Source: Sphingopyxis sp. FD7 (GTDB taxonomy: Bacteria; Pseudomonadota; Alphaproteobacteria; Sphingomonadales; Sphingomonadaceae). Taken from it: DNA of 64,000 nt. The notes under the pieces were generated by a model. That model searched no databases, had not been told where the DNA came from, and saw only the letters and a list, made by a program, of their open reading frames with translations. Each line of letters begins with the position of its first letter. Position 1 is the stretch's first letter. The translations under genes and the position numbers were made by a program. The DNA lies in assembly GCF_003609835.1 (NCBI RefSeq), contig NZ_AP017898.1, forward strand, positions 372,001 through 436,000. Direction: 5' to 3'. This document shows positions 41,369 through 50,028 of this stretch, piece after piece.

Positions 41369-41467
41369 CATTCCGGCATGAAACTGCAGCCAAGACGTAG
41401 TGTAGAACCCCTACGAACCCCGCGTGCCGGTCTGACCATTCAGCCGCGATTCTACTCAGGGGGATTG

Positions 41468-44080
41468 ATGATGAGATTTGAGTTTTTTGGTTCGGCATGC
41501 ATATTTGCCATTGCGATGTCTCAACCCGTTTATGCACAGGACGGGGAACCTTCATCATCAGAAGACGAAGCAAATGCCGGGAACGCAATTGTAGTGACCG
41601 GCTTTCGCGAGAGCGAAGAGCGCGCCATTGAGGCAAAGCGCGAAGCGTTTGTTGTAAGCGATGGGGTTTCTGCCGACGACATCGGTCGCCTCCCCGATTT
41701 CAACACAGCAGCCGCACTTCGCCGAGTGCCGGGCGTGGCGGTACGCAACGATCAGAACGAGCCGCGTTTTCCGGTGCTGCGCGGCCTGCCGCCGACCTAC
41801 AACCGGACACAGATCAATGGCGCGATCGTTGCATCTGCCGATCTAGGCGGATCGCGGACGATTCCTCTGGATGTGATCCCTTCATCGATCGCCAGCCAGA
41901 TCTCCGTGCTCAAGACGACGACCCCGGAGATGGATCCGAACGCAATCGGCGGAACCATCAACATCCAGACCAAGAGTGCGTTCAGTGAGACCGGCACTTT
42001 CATGACCGGAACGGCGGCCTATACCTATTACGAACAGTCCAACGATGTCGAGCGCGATGATCTGTCATGGCGGGCAAACATGACGGCAGGGACGCAGTTG
42101 GGCGACGAAGATCAGTTCGGGATCGTGCTTGCGCTCGATTATCAGCGGCGAAACTACGACATCACCCAGTTCGAAACCCCCAACCCCAGCTTCAACGAGT
42201 TTACTGCCGCCGGAACACCGACCAATCTCGGCAGTCCGACCGGAAATGGCATTCCGGTGCCGCTTGAGCGGCGGCTGTTCCTGTACAACAACGTCCGTGA
42301 ACGGTTCGGTTCTGCGCTGACTCTTGAGTGGCAGGCCAATCCCGACCTCTACATGCGGGTGTTCGGTACCTTCAACCGGTTTGACGATGACGAGACCCGC
42401 CACGAAAATCGCTATCAGCAGCGCGGCAACATTACCAATCAAACGCCAACCAGCGGCACCTTTGCTCAGGCGCGAAACCAGATTGGCCTCAACACGCCGC
42501 AACAGCGGCAGGAAATCTGGAATGCCCAATACAATCTGCAATGGGGCGGCGAAGGTCCTTTGCAATTTGATCTTGATGCCATTTATTCGGGTGCCTTCGG
42601 TCGTCAACGCAATGCCTCCGAGGCTTTTCGCACCCCCACCTCGACAGATTTCGGCTTCACCTTCGACAGCAGCGATTTCTTCTTCAACTTCTTCCCGATC
42701 AATCCGGGCAATCTCGCGGACCCGGCACGTTATGTTCATGTCAGCCGCAATGAATCGCTAGATACGGTCAATCAGGATGTTTACGAGCTGCGGGGCGCGC
42801 TTACCTATTCAGGCGAGAGCGGATCGTTCGAATATAATGTGAAAGCCGGAGGCCTTTACCGCCGCACCGATCACCGCCGCGATCAGGATCAGACCACATT
42901 TACGGTCAATCCGGCTTCAGGTCTGATCTATACGCTCGATGGAGCGTTCCTGCGCAATCCGCAGGAAGTCGTCGGTGGGCAGCGGTTTGATCTGGTGGTT
43001 GATCGCACGATCACCACCAATTTCTTCAACGCCAACCGCTCATCGTTTCGCGCAGTTGAAAACAACATAACATCGGACTTCACCGTAGATGAGGACATTT
43101 ACGCCGGGTTCCTTCAGGGCACGGCCATCATCGGACCGATTACACTCACGGGCGGGCTGCGCTACGAACGCACGGATACTGCCAGCACCGCCTCGCAGAT
43201 CCTGAACGGAACGATCAGCCCGTCCAATGCCAGCGGATCGACCGAGGATTGGCTGCCGAGCGCACACTTGCGCTGGAATGTGGCGGACGATTTCGTCTTC
43301 CGCGCGGCTTACACGACAACCATCAGCCGGGCCGATTTTGGCAGTGTAACAGCAGCGGAAACGATCAGCTTCGCAACCGGAACGCGCCCTACTCTGAGCC
43401 GGGGCAATCCTGATCTTCAGCCGCGCAAGAGCACTGGCTATGATGCTTCGCTGGAATATTTTACGCGCAATGGCGGCCTGCTGTCGCTGGGCGTGTTCTA
43501 CAAGGATGTTTCCAATGAAATCTTCACTCTGACCACGGTCGAAACGCTTGACGTTGGTCGTGGCCCCGAGCTGGTGGAGGTGTCTCGGCCATCCAATGCG
43601 CAGGACGCCAGCCTGTTCGGGATCGAGGCAGCCATCCAGCAACCGCTGACCTTCCTGCCTGCACCGTTCGACAGCCTCGGCGTGAATTTGAACGCGACAT
43701 ATGTTAACAGCGATCTGACCGTGTTGACGCCTGTCGGCCCCCGCCAGCGCGGGTTCTTCTTCCAACCGGAATGGACCGCCAACGCCGCAATTTACTTTGA
43801 TCGTGGCCCGATCCAGGCGCGCGTTGCGTACAACTATACCGGCGACTATCTTGAGACGATCAACGGCACCATTCCAGCGGCCGACCAGTTCTGGGATTGG
43901 CGGGCGACGGTGGATGCGCAGCTACGCTATCGGCTGACCGACAATTTCGAGATTTTCGTTGAAGGCGAAAATCTGACGAACACGCGCCGCCGCGAGCTGA
44001 CGGGCCCCAATCGCGATTTGCTGCAAGAAGCGGCGCAGTTTGGCCGGGCCTTCAGCTTTGGCATTTCGGCGAAAATGTGA
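41468..44080 (+). CDS. TonB-dependent outer-membrane receptor
   Basis: The 870-residue protein has a signal peptide (FFGSACIFAIAMSQPVYAQ), a TonB box-like NAIVVTGFRES, a plug domain (LPDFNTAAALRRVPGVAVRNDQNEPRF, RGLPPTYNRTQINGA, IPLDVIPSSIASQISVLKT), and a C-terminal 22-strand barrel ending in FGRAFSFGISAKM. The N-terminal region lacks a FecA-like signalling domain. The ligand is unknown; nearby haem genes suggest, but do not show, haem uptake. It overlaps a second gene (TGATG). Confidence 0.85.
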   Translation: MMRFEFFGSACIFAIAMSQPVYAQDGEPSSSEDEANAGNAIVVTGFRESEERAIEAKREAFVVSDGVSADDIGRLPDFNTAAALRRVPGVAVRNDQNEPRFPVLRGLPPTYNRTQINGAIVASADLGGSRTIPLDVIPSSIASQISVLKTTTPEMDPNAIGGTINIQTKSAFSETGTFMTGTAAYTYYEQSNDVERDDLSWRANMTAGTQLGDEDQFGIVLALDYQRRNYDITQFETPNPSFNEFTAAGTPTNLGSPTGNGIPVPLERRLFLYNNVRERFGSALTLEWQANPDLYMRVFGTFNRFDDDETRHENRYQQRGNITNQTPTSGTFAQARNQIGLNTPQQRQEIWNAQYNLQWGGEGPLQFDLDAIYSGAFGRQRNASEAFRTPTSTDFGFTFDSSDFFFNFFPINPGNLADPARYVHVSRNESLDTVNQDVYELRGALTYSGESGSFEYNVKAGGLYRRTDHRRDQDQTTFTVNPASGLIYTLDGAFLRNPQEVVGGQRFDLVVDRTITTNFFNANRSSFRAVENNITSDFTVDEDIYAGFLQGTAIIGPITLTGGLRYERTDTASTASQILNGTISPSNASGSTEDWLPSAHLRWNVADDFVFRAAYTTTISRADFGSVTAAETISFATGTRPTLSRGNPDLQPRKSTGYDASLEYFTRNGGLLSLGVFYKDVSNEIFTLTTVETLDVGRGPELVEVSRPSNAQDASLFGIEAAIQQPLTFLPAPFDSLGVNLNATYVNSDLTVLTPVGPRQRGFFFQPEWTANAAIYFDRGPIQARVAYNYTGDYLETINGTIPAADQFWDWRATVDAQLRYRLTDNFEIFVEGENLTNTRRRELTGPNRDLLQEAAQFGRAFSFGISAKM

Positions 44081-44919
44081 TGGCGCGCCAGAACATTCTT
44101 CCGCTCGCTCTGGCGATTGCGTGCCTTCCGCTTCCTGCCGCCGCTCAGTCAGATCCGGTTGCAGACACCATCCAGACTTGGCGCGCTGAAGAAGCGCGCC
44201 AGGGCGTGGCGGTGGACGCCGACTATTTCTATGCGGTCACCAATGCCAGAATGGGCAAATACCGGCGTGATGATGGTTCAAGGGTCGCCGAGTGGGCCTT
44301 TCAACGAGATGGCATAGAAGAAGGCACAGGTATCGTTCACCTGAACAGCTGCGCGGTGATCGAAAGCGAATTGGTCTGTGCGCATTCCAATTTCCCTTCG
44401 CTGCCCATGGCCAGCTCGGTCGAGATTTTTGATCCGGACACTTTAAGCCATCTCCGCTCGGTTCCGCTGGGTTTGCGGGCGGGATCGCTTACCTGGATTG
44501 ATCGGCACGACGGAAAATGGTGGGCCGGATTTGCCAATTACGATGGCCGCGGAGGTGAAGCGGGGCGCGATCACCGATATACCCGAATCGTGATGCTGGA
44601 TGACAACTGGCAGGAACTGGCCGCATACGCCTTGCCCGCAGGCTTGCTGGGCAAACTTGCACCGCACAGCACATCTGGCGGGGCATGGGGTGCTGATGGC
44701 TTGCTTTATGTCACCGGGCACGACGCGGCTGAAATGTATCAGCTCCGCATTCCCTCTAGCGGTTCGGTGCTCGAGTGGGTTGGAACTTTGTCGGTGCCGA
44801 TTGAAGGCCAGGCCTGGGCATTTGATCGCTCAAGCCCCGACACAGCCAGCACGGTGTTCGGCATCCGCCGCAGCACTGGTGAAGTCGTGTCCTTCCGATT
44901 GCCCATGACAACGCCTTGA
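44080..44919 (+). CDS. Secreted protein coupled to the TonB receptor
   Basis: The 279-residue protein starts with a signal peptide (ARQNILPLALAIACLPLPAAAQ) and has a repeated strand pattern (GSLTWIDRHDGKWWAGFANYDGRGGE, GAWGADGLLYVTGHDAAEMYQLRIPSSG) like a beta-propeller. The ATG at 44080 overlaps the receptor stop (TGATG), so it is co-translated with the receptor and probably handles the same ligand in the periplasm. No named family recognised. Confidence 0.65.
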   Translation: MARQNILPLALAIACLPLPAAAQSDPVADTIQTWRAEEARQGVAVDADYFYAVTNARMGKYRRDDGSRVAEWAFQRDGIEEGTGIVHLNSCAVIESELVCAHSNFPSLPMASSVEIFDPDTLSHLRSVPLGLRAGSLTWIDRHDGKWWAGFANYDGRGGEAGRDHRYTRIVMLDDNWQELAAYALPAGLLGKLAPHSTSGGAWGADGLLYVTGHDAAEMYQLRIPSSGSVLEWVGTLSVPIEGQAWAFDRSSPDTASTVFGIRRSTGEVVSFRLPMTTP

Positions 44920-45144
44920 AGGGCCAAACAGCGGATCATCAATGGTAGCCCATGCGGGGAGATGAAATTTTCCGGCGAATAGTGGCCGATGTACTGATCT
45001 TCCCCCGGCTTTGGCGGCGAGGGAGCGAGTGTTGATCGACATGGTGTTTGCCGCGAATCCGGCTGACCCATGTCTATCCCTTCAATGAGCGACAAAATCG
45101 GAACGTTGCCAGTTGCGAAGATCGCCCCCGCAAGCTGCTGAAAT

Positions 45145-48100
45145 TCAATCCCGAATATCCGCATCGGGCTGCCCGGCCATCAGCGCGTTGATCCACAGCA
45201 GCGCCAGTTCGGGGCTGCGGTATCGGCCTGAATAGCGGGTGCGCTCTTCACGCTCGACCGTCGGGAAGGTCGAATAGATGTAGCGAATGTCATCGCGGGA
45301 CTTGGCCGGGTTTGCCGCATCCCAGACGCCGTAAAGGACGAAATAGAGCGCATCGAGCTTTGCCCGCAGCATGAAGCGGCGCTCTTCGTCCCAGGCGAAC
45401 GGAGGCTTCACCTGCCCCGCGCCGTCCACGTGCCCAAGATCGCGGGCGAAGGTTGCCATGTCGTGTGCGGTATATGTCAGCTCCAGCACTGCCTCACGCA
45501 CAACGTCAGCGGCGGATTTGCCGCCAAATCGGCGTGCGTAATCTTGCGATGGGATGACGGGAACCTGCTCAAGCAGATACCAAGCGAGATGATTGCCGTG
45601 CACCTTTTGCCGCGCAAGGAAATCCAAAACGATGGTGTTCAAATTCGCAAGAAGCAGGGGTGCAAAGTTCGCGTGAGCCGCCGCATCGACATCCTTCTTG
45701 GGAAACAGAACCGGCAGGGTATGGCCAGCACCGACCTTGGGGATCATCGCAGCAATCGTGGTTCGTGTATTCGTAACCGAGGTCACGTCCTTGATAGCGA
45801 GGCACCAGTCAGATGGTGCATCCCATCCCGCTTGGCTGGCAGGCACCCAATATCGCGGCGTCGGCTGGCGCGACGGGTTCGCGTGATCTTGCTCGTCAAG
45901 ATCGGAACCCTGCCCCGGTCGAAATACGTTCGCCTCCGCCAGAACGATGTCCGCTGCCCGGTGATCGTAGGCCTGGACCATCTTGCCTTCATACAGCGGC
46001 CACCACACGCCGCTGGCTGACTGGTATTGGTTGTCGCCAATTGGCCACGCAGCCTCATTCCCCGTCAATTCGGCAACGGTGCAGAACTTGCCGCTGTCGT
46101 TCGCCATATGAAGCATTGTCGCATAGCGAACAGGCCATACCGCTTCCGGCTCGCCGGACCGGTAATCGACCAGAACCGGCGTGCCCTCATAGATGCGCGA
46201 AGTGATTTCCTTGTCACGCCGAGAACGGAAGATTGGCGCTGTGCCGCTGTTGGGGTTGATGAGTTCAATCTCATCGGGCGACATTGCGAACACACGGTCG
46301 GGATTATCCACCTCAGCAACGTCGCGAATGAAGAAGCCGTAAAGCGCCTCTTCGGCAACGCGCCCGGCCCCCGTTGCGATGTAACCGCAGAACTTGAACC
46401 GGTAATAGACATCCGGGAAGAACAGCGTGCCGTCATAGCGCCTGTTGAAGAAATCGATAACAAAGCGAACCTGATTGGCTTGCGAGACTTGCTTGAAGAA
46501 GCCCGCCGAACTCTTGTCTGAGATCAGCCCGGACGGCACCAGCAAACCAACAACGCCGTTGGCCTTTACGAGATGATGCCCGCGCTCGACAAACAGTGAA
46601 TTGAGGTTCGTGTCACCGCCGGAAAGCAGAGGATAGCTCCCGGATTTGCGCGCCATTCGGGAAGTGTCGATTGCGCGTTGTTCTGCGTGGCTGAAATCCT
46701 TCCACAGCGGGTCGTTCGCAACCTTGAGCGCCGCGATCATCTTCTGTCGGTCAGCGGCACGCTCTGCCAATGCAATCTCCGGCTTGCGCGCGGCAAACCA
46801 CTCGACCTGCTGCAACTTGATCCGGTCCCAGGGCGGGTTGCCGACGATAGCGTCAAAACCGCCCTTGCGCTCGCCGCTGGCCCAATCCTGCCAGACACCC
46901 GGAAAGGCGATCTGCCAGTTGAGAAACCGCTCTTCCTCGATCAGTTGACGGGCATTGCGCCAGATTTCGGTAAAGGCTTCGACCTCTGCCGGGCGCGCCT
47001 TGCCGCCTTCGGGCTCCTTGCGACCCCGCGCGATGGGGATGGCATCGCCGAACCGGCCATCGAGCCACAGGCGCACCAGCGCCTTCCCGTCCTTGTCAAG
47101 ATTGAGCCAGTCCAGCGCGTGCATGAAGCTGACGAAGCCGTCCAGTTCGCCAGTCATCAGCTCGACATCGGCCCACATGGCAGCGGAGCGATGCGCCTCG
47201 GCAATTTCGGCGTCGGTCAGCGCCTCAATGGTTTTCATTGCCTCGGCACTGCGCTGTGCATTGCGCAGCGCCTCGTTCCAGAGAAGTTCGCCGCCCAGCT
47301 TTGCGGCTTTGTCGATGGCATCGCGCACCCACAGGCCGAACAGGCTGTCACCGCACCGCAGGTGATGGTCGATGAAAGAGAGGGGCGCGCCGACGGTGAA
47401 TGTGTGCAGCCATAGCGCGACCTTGGCGAGTTCCACGGCCATTGGGTTCTTGTCCACGCCATAGACGCAGCGTTTCAGCACCATGCGGCGCACGATGTGG
47501 CGATCATCGAGCTGGGATTCGTCAATCGCCCAGCCTTCCTCACGGGCGTTCTTCAGGATGGTGCGGCGGATTTCGCCGATCCTGTCCGCCAGCGGACTGG
47601 CGTAATCAATGCCTGCCTGTTCCGCCGCTGCCGAGGCTTCAGCCATGGCTTCCAAGACCTTGTCGGCCATGAGATCGACCAGGCTGACCAGAAAGTGCCC
47701 CGACCCCATGGCAGGGTCGCAGACACGCAGCCGCAGGATGGCCTGCGCCGGATCGGCATCGCCCAGTTCGGCCCGAACATAATCCTCCGCATCGCCTTTC
47801 CTGATCCGGCCTATCGCCGCCACGAAACCGGCATTCGCATCGGCGAACAGCGGCTCAAGCGTCTTTTCCAGGATCAGGGTGACCAGCTCGTCGGGCGTGT
47901 AGTAACTGCCGCTGTTCTTGCGCGCGAAGGCATTGGGGCGAACAGCGATAACGCCGTCTTCGCGAACGACCTCATGCTCCAGCAGCCGCTCGTAAATCGA
48001 ACCGAGCTGCTGAACGGTAAGATCGCGGTAATTGATGTAGCGCCGATCACGGCCCTGCCGTTCGAACGACAGCTTATCGATGACCGGAGCGAGAACGCTG

Positions 48101-49242
48101 TCCGGCAATCGAATCTGGTCAAGCAGCGGGGTGTTGGCGGGCGCGAACAGGCCCCCATTGTAGGGCGGAATGCCGATGGAAGCATCACCCCGGTCAACAA
48201 TCCGGGACAGGTCGGCAATCCGGCCCCAAATCTGCGATGCAGTTACGGAGAACGCATCGCCGCGCCCCATGCGATCACCGACTTCGAGCCGCTTTGGCCG
48301 GAGCGCATAATCATCATAGCCATCAGAGTTGACCGGCAGCAGATCGCGATCTTCGGCATAAAGCAGGAACAGCAACCGATAGAGCAGGACCAGCGAGGCG
48401 TCGCGCACTTCCTCCAGCGGCGTCTGCGGCGAGGCCCCCGCAACCGCCGTGGTCAGTGCCGGGAAGATTTCGTCGAAAACGAGCTTGGACAGCGACTTGG
48501 CAACGCGCTCTTCATAGAACGCAGCTTCAGCCCGTGCGCGTTCGTGGAAGGAGCGGCCATCGGCACCGGTTTTGGAGAACGCGGTGCGCGAGAACACTGC
48601 CGCGAAGACGCGCAGGGCATGGTCGCGCGCAATGTTATCGATACTTGTTTGGTCGCGGACATCGAGCGCAAGTGCGCCAGCGAGATCGACCTCCAGAAAC
48701 TCTTCACTGACTGAACGCGCGCCCGCCCAGTAGAGCCGCCAGCGTGAGCCATTGGTGAGGATGCCCCAACGCAAACCATGCTCGCTGTTGTCACCGATGC
48801 GACGGAGATAGCGCAGCATCTGGGTGGAGGGCGCGACCGCATCTTCACGTCCCACCGCACGATCCAGCGGCCTTGCCCAGCGCTTGCTCTCGACAACCGC
48901 AGCGCCATGTTCGTAGCGACGCCATTCCTCTGGCTGGGCGTTGGCGCGATCCTTGGCGTCACCGTCAATGAACAAGAGGCCATCGGGAACGTCAAGCCTG
49001 CCCCCAGCGGAGAGATTCTGTTGCCTCAGGCTCTCTGACCAACCCAATTCCGCAAGAATTGGCCAAATGAAATCATCTTCCGTCTGGCTCTCGTTCGGTG
49101 ATGATTCTCGGGGAAACCGGTCCGCGATAGCGATCAGGGCAGAACGAAGCGCACCAACATCAACCGCCCGGTATTCGGTCGATTGCCGGATGGCTTCTTC
49201 AAGATAATCAGTCGTTAGGAACGATCCGGCGAACAATTGCAT
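45145..49242 (-). CDS. Single-chain type IIG restriction-modification enzyme
   Basis: The 1365-residue protein combines an N-terminal PD-(D/E)xK-like nuclease (VPDGLLFIDGD near residue 88, then ESKRW near 117), a central helical region, and an N6-adenine methyltransferase with SAM motif DPAMGSGHFL (near residue 509) and catalytic NPPW (near 802), followed by a target-recognition region. This single-chain nuclease plus methylase layout is that of type IIG/Eco57I-like enzymes. The recognition sequence is not predictable. It stands alone, between the TonB receptor and the mobilization genes. Confidence 0.85.
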   Translation of the reverse strand: MQLFAGSFLTTDYLEEAIRQSTEYRAVDVGALRSALIAIADRFPRESSPNESQTEDDFIWPILAELGWSESLRQQNLSAGGRLDVPDGLLFIDGDAKDRANAQPEEWRRYEHGAAVVESKRWARPLDRAVGREDAVAPSTQMLRYLRRIGDNSEHGLRWGILTNGSRWRLYWAGARSVSEEFLEVDLAGALALDVRDQTSIDNIARDHALRVFAAVFSRTAFSKTGADGRSFHERARAEAAFYEERVAKSLSKLVFDEIFPALTTAVAGASPQTPLEEVRDASLVLLYRLLFLLYAEDRDLLPVNSDGYDDYALRPKRLEVGDRMGRGDAFSVTASQIWGRIADLSRIVDRGDASIGIPPYNGGLFAPANTPLLDQIRLPDSVLAPVIDKLSFERQGRDRRYINYRDLTVQQLGSIYERLLEHEVVREDGVIAVRPNAFARKNSGSYYTPDELVTLILEKTLEPLFADANAGFVAAIGRIRKGDAEDYVRAELGDADPAQAILRLRVCDPAMGSGHFLVSLVDLMADKVLEAMAEASAAAEQAGIDYASPLADRIGEIRRTILKNAREEGWAIDESQLDDRHIVRRMVLKRCVYGVDKNPMAVELAKVALWLHTFTVGAPLSFIDHHLRCGDSLFGLWVRDAIDKAAKLGGELLWNEALRNAQRSAEAMKTIEALTDAEIAEAHRSAAMWADVELMTGELDGFVSFMHALDWLNLDKDGKALVRLWLDGRFGDAIPIARGRKEPEGGKARPAEVEAFTEIWRNARQLIEEERFLNWQIAFPGVWQDWASGERKGGFDAIVGNPPWDRIKLQQVEWFAARKPEIALAERAADRQKMIAALKVANDPLWKDFSHAEQRAIDTSRMARKSGSYPLLSGGDTNLNSLFVERGHHLVKANGVVGLLVPSGLISDKSSAGFFKQVSQANQVRFVIDFFNRRYDGTLFFPDVYYRFKFCGYIATGAGRVAEEALYGFFIRDVAEVDNPDRVFAMSPDEIELINPNSGTAPIFRSRRDKEITSRIYEGTPVLVDYRSGEPEAVWPVRYATMLHMANDSGKFCTVAELTGNEAAWPIGDNQYQSASGVWWPLYEGKMVQAYDHRAADIVLAEANVFRPGQGSDLDEQDHANPSRQPTPRYWVPASQAGWDAPSDWCLAIKDVTSVTNTRTTIAAMIPKVGAGHTLPVLFPKKDVDAAAHANFAPLLLANLNTIVLDFLARQKVHGNHLAWYLLEQVPVIPSQDYARRFGGKSAADVVREAVLELTYTAHDMATFARDLGHVDGAGQVKPPFAWDEERRFMLRAKLDALYFVLYGVWDAANPAKSRDDIRYIYSTFPTVEREERTRYSGRYRSPELALLWINALMAGQPDADIRD

Positions 49243-49300
49243 TGGTATCGACTAGCAGCCAATTTCGTGTCGTTCCACGAAAGGTTTTCCACCAGTGCGC

Positions 49301-49612
49301 CTATGAGCTGCTTTCGGCTTCGAACGCCCGCTTGCCCTTGCGCTTCCACAGCACCAGCGCCTGCTCCCGTTCCTCGCCGCGCAGCTTGGCAGCAACCGTG
49401 AGGAACGCGCCGTAGATCGTGGCGCGATCATCGTCGGTAAGTTCGACCAGCCCAGACTTCACGACGAGGCCCCCAAGTTCGATCAGTTGCCGCGTGCGTT
49501 CGCGTCGCTTGACCTGCCATTCGCGCATGTCAGTGCGTGCCTTTCGTGCCTCAAGCCGATGCCGCGCCGCCGTCAAGCGGGAGAGTGCCGTCCGGCTGGC
49601 CTCGAGGTCCAT
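49301..49612 (-). CDS. traD: TraD-like conjugal transfer protein
   Basis: The 103-residue protein MDLEASRTALSRLTAARHRLE... ends with the TraD core: MREWQVKRRERTRQLIELGGLVVKSGLVELTDDDRATIYGAFLTVAAKLRG. Ti-type TraD proteins are short relaxosome accessories. It overlaps the 3' end of the TraC gene by about 60 bp. The longer N-terminal extension in this frame is a shadow of TraC. Shorter internal starts (MREW) are possible. Confidence 0.65.
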   Translation of the reverse strand: MDLEASRTALSRLTAARHRLEARKARTDMREWQVKRRERTRQLIELGGLVVKSGLVELTDDDRATIYGAFLTVAAKLRGEEREQALVLWKRKGKRAFEAESSS

Positions 49613-49856
49613 CGCCACGCTTGCGCGCCTTGCTTTGAAAGAAGGCCGCGCCCCGCTTGCGCCACGCCTCCTTCTTTTGGGCATCGCTGCTTTCCGCAAT
49701 GACGAGCAGCGCACCGGCCAACGTTTCCGCATCGGTCGCATCGGCCCCGGTGGCGATCACCAGTTCGCCTAGCTGCTGCACGCGGCGTTCCTTCAGTTGT
49801 TTCGCTTTGTCTGCGAGCGCCTTCAGTTCCAAATCAAAGTCGCGGGGTTTGCGCAT
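49551..49856 (-). CDS. traC: TraC-like conjugal transfer protein
   Basis: The 101-residue protein MRKPRDFDLELKALADKAKQLKERRVQQLGELVIATGADATDAE is TraC-like: a basic N-terminal helix, LGELVIATGA and an AWRKRGAAFFQSK segment near the middle. Ti-type TraC is a relaxosome accessory encoded next to oriT and divergent from traA, as here. ATG 49856 is preceded by a GGAGAA site. Confidence 0.75.
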   Translation of the reverse strand: MRKPRDFDLELKALADKAKQLKERRVQQLGELVIATGADATDAETLAGALLVIAESSDAQKKEAWRKRGAAFFQSKARKRGDGPRGQPDGTLPLDGGAASA

Positions 49857-49968
49857 CGAAGTTCTCCATTGTGGGGTGATGCGCTGATGATAATATCGAT
49901 GCTCTCCCAATGCTGTAGAGTCGTCGAGACGGCCTGATACTGAATAGTCCCGAGCAGGATTTTATCAT

Positions 49969-49999
49969 GGGAGGGCGCGCTTATACGTCGTGCCGACGT
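49969..49999 (-). other. oriT: oriT of element B, RSF1010/Ti-type nick region
   Basis: On the minus strand the inverted repeat ACGTCG-GCA-CGACGT (49985-49999) is followed by ATAAGCGCGCCCT then CCC (nick predicted at 49972|49971). This closely resembles the IncQ nick layout (inverted repeat, TAAGTGCGCCCT|CCC). It lies in the gap between traC and traA, where oriT is found in Ti-type systems. Confidence 0.7.
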
Positions 50000-50028
50000 G
50001 CGCTTGGTGGCGTAGATGGATTGCCGTC

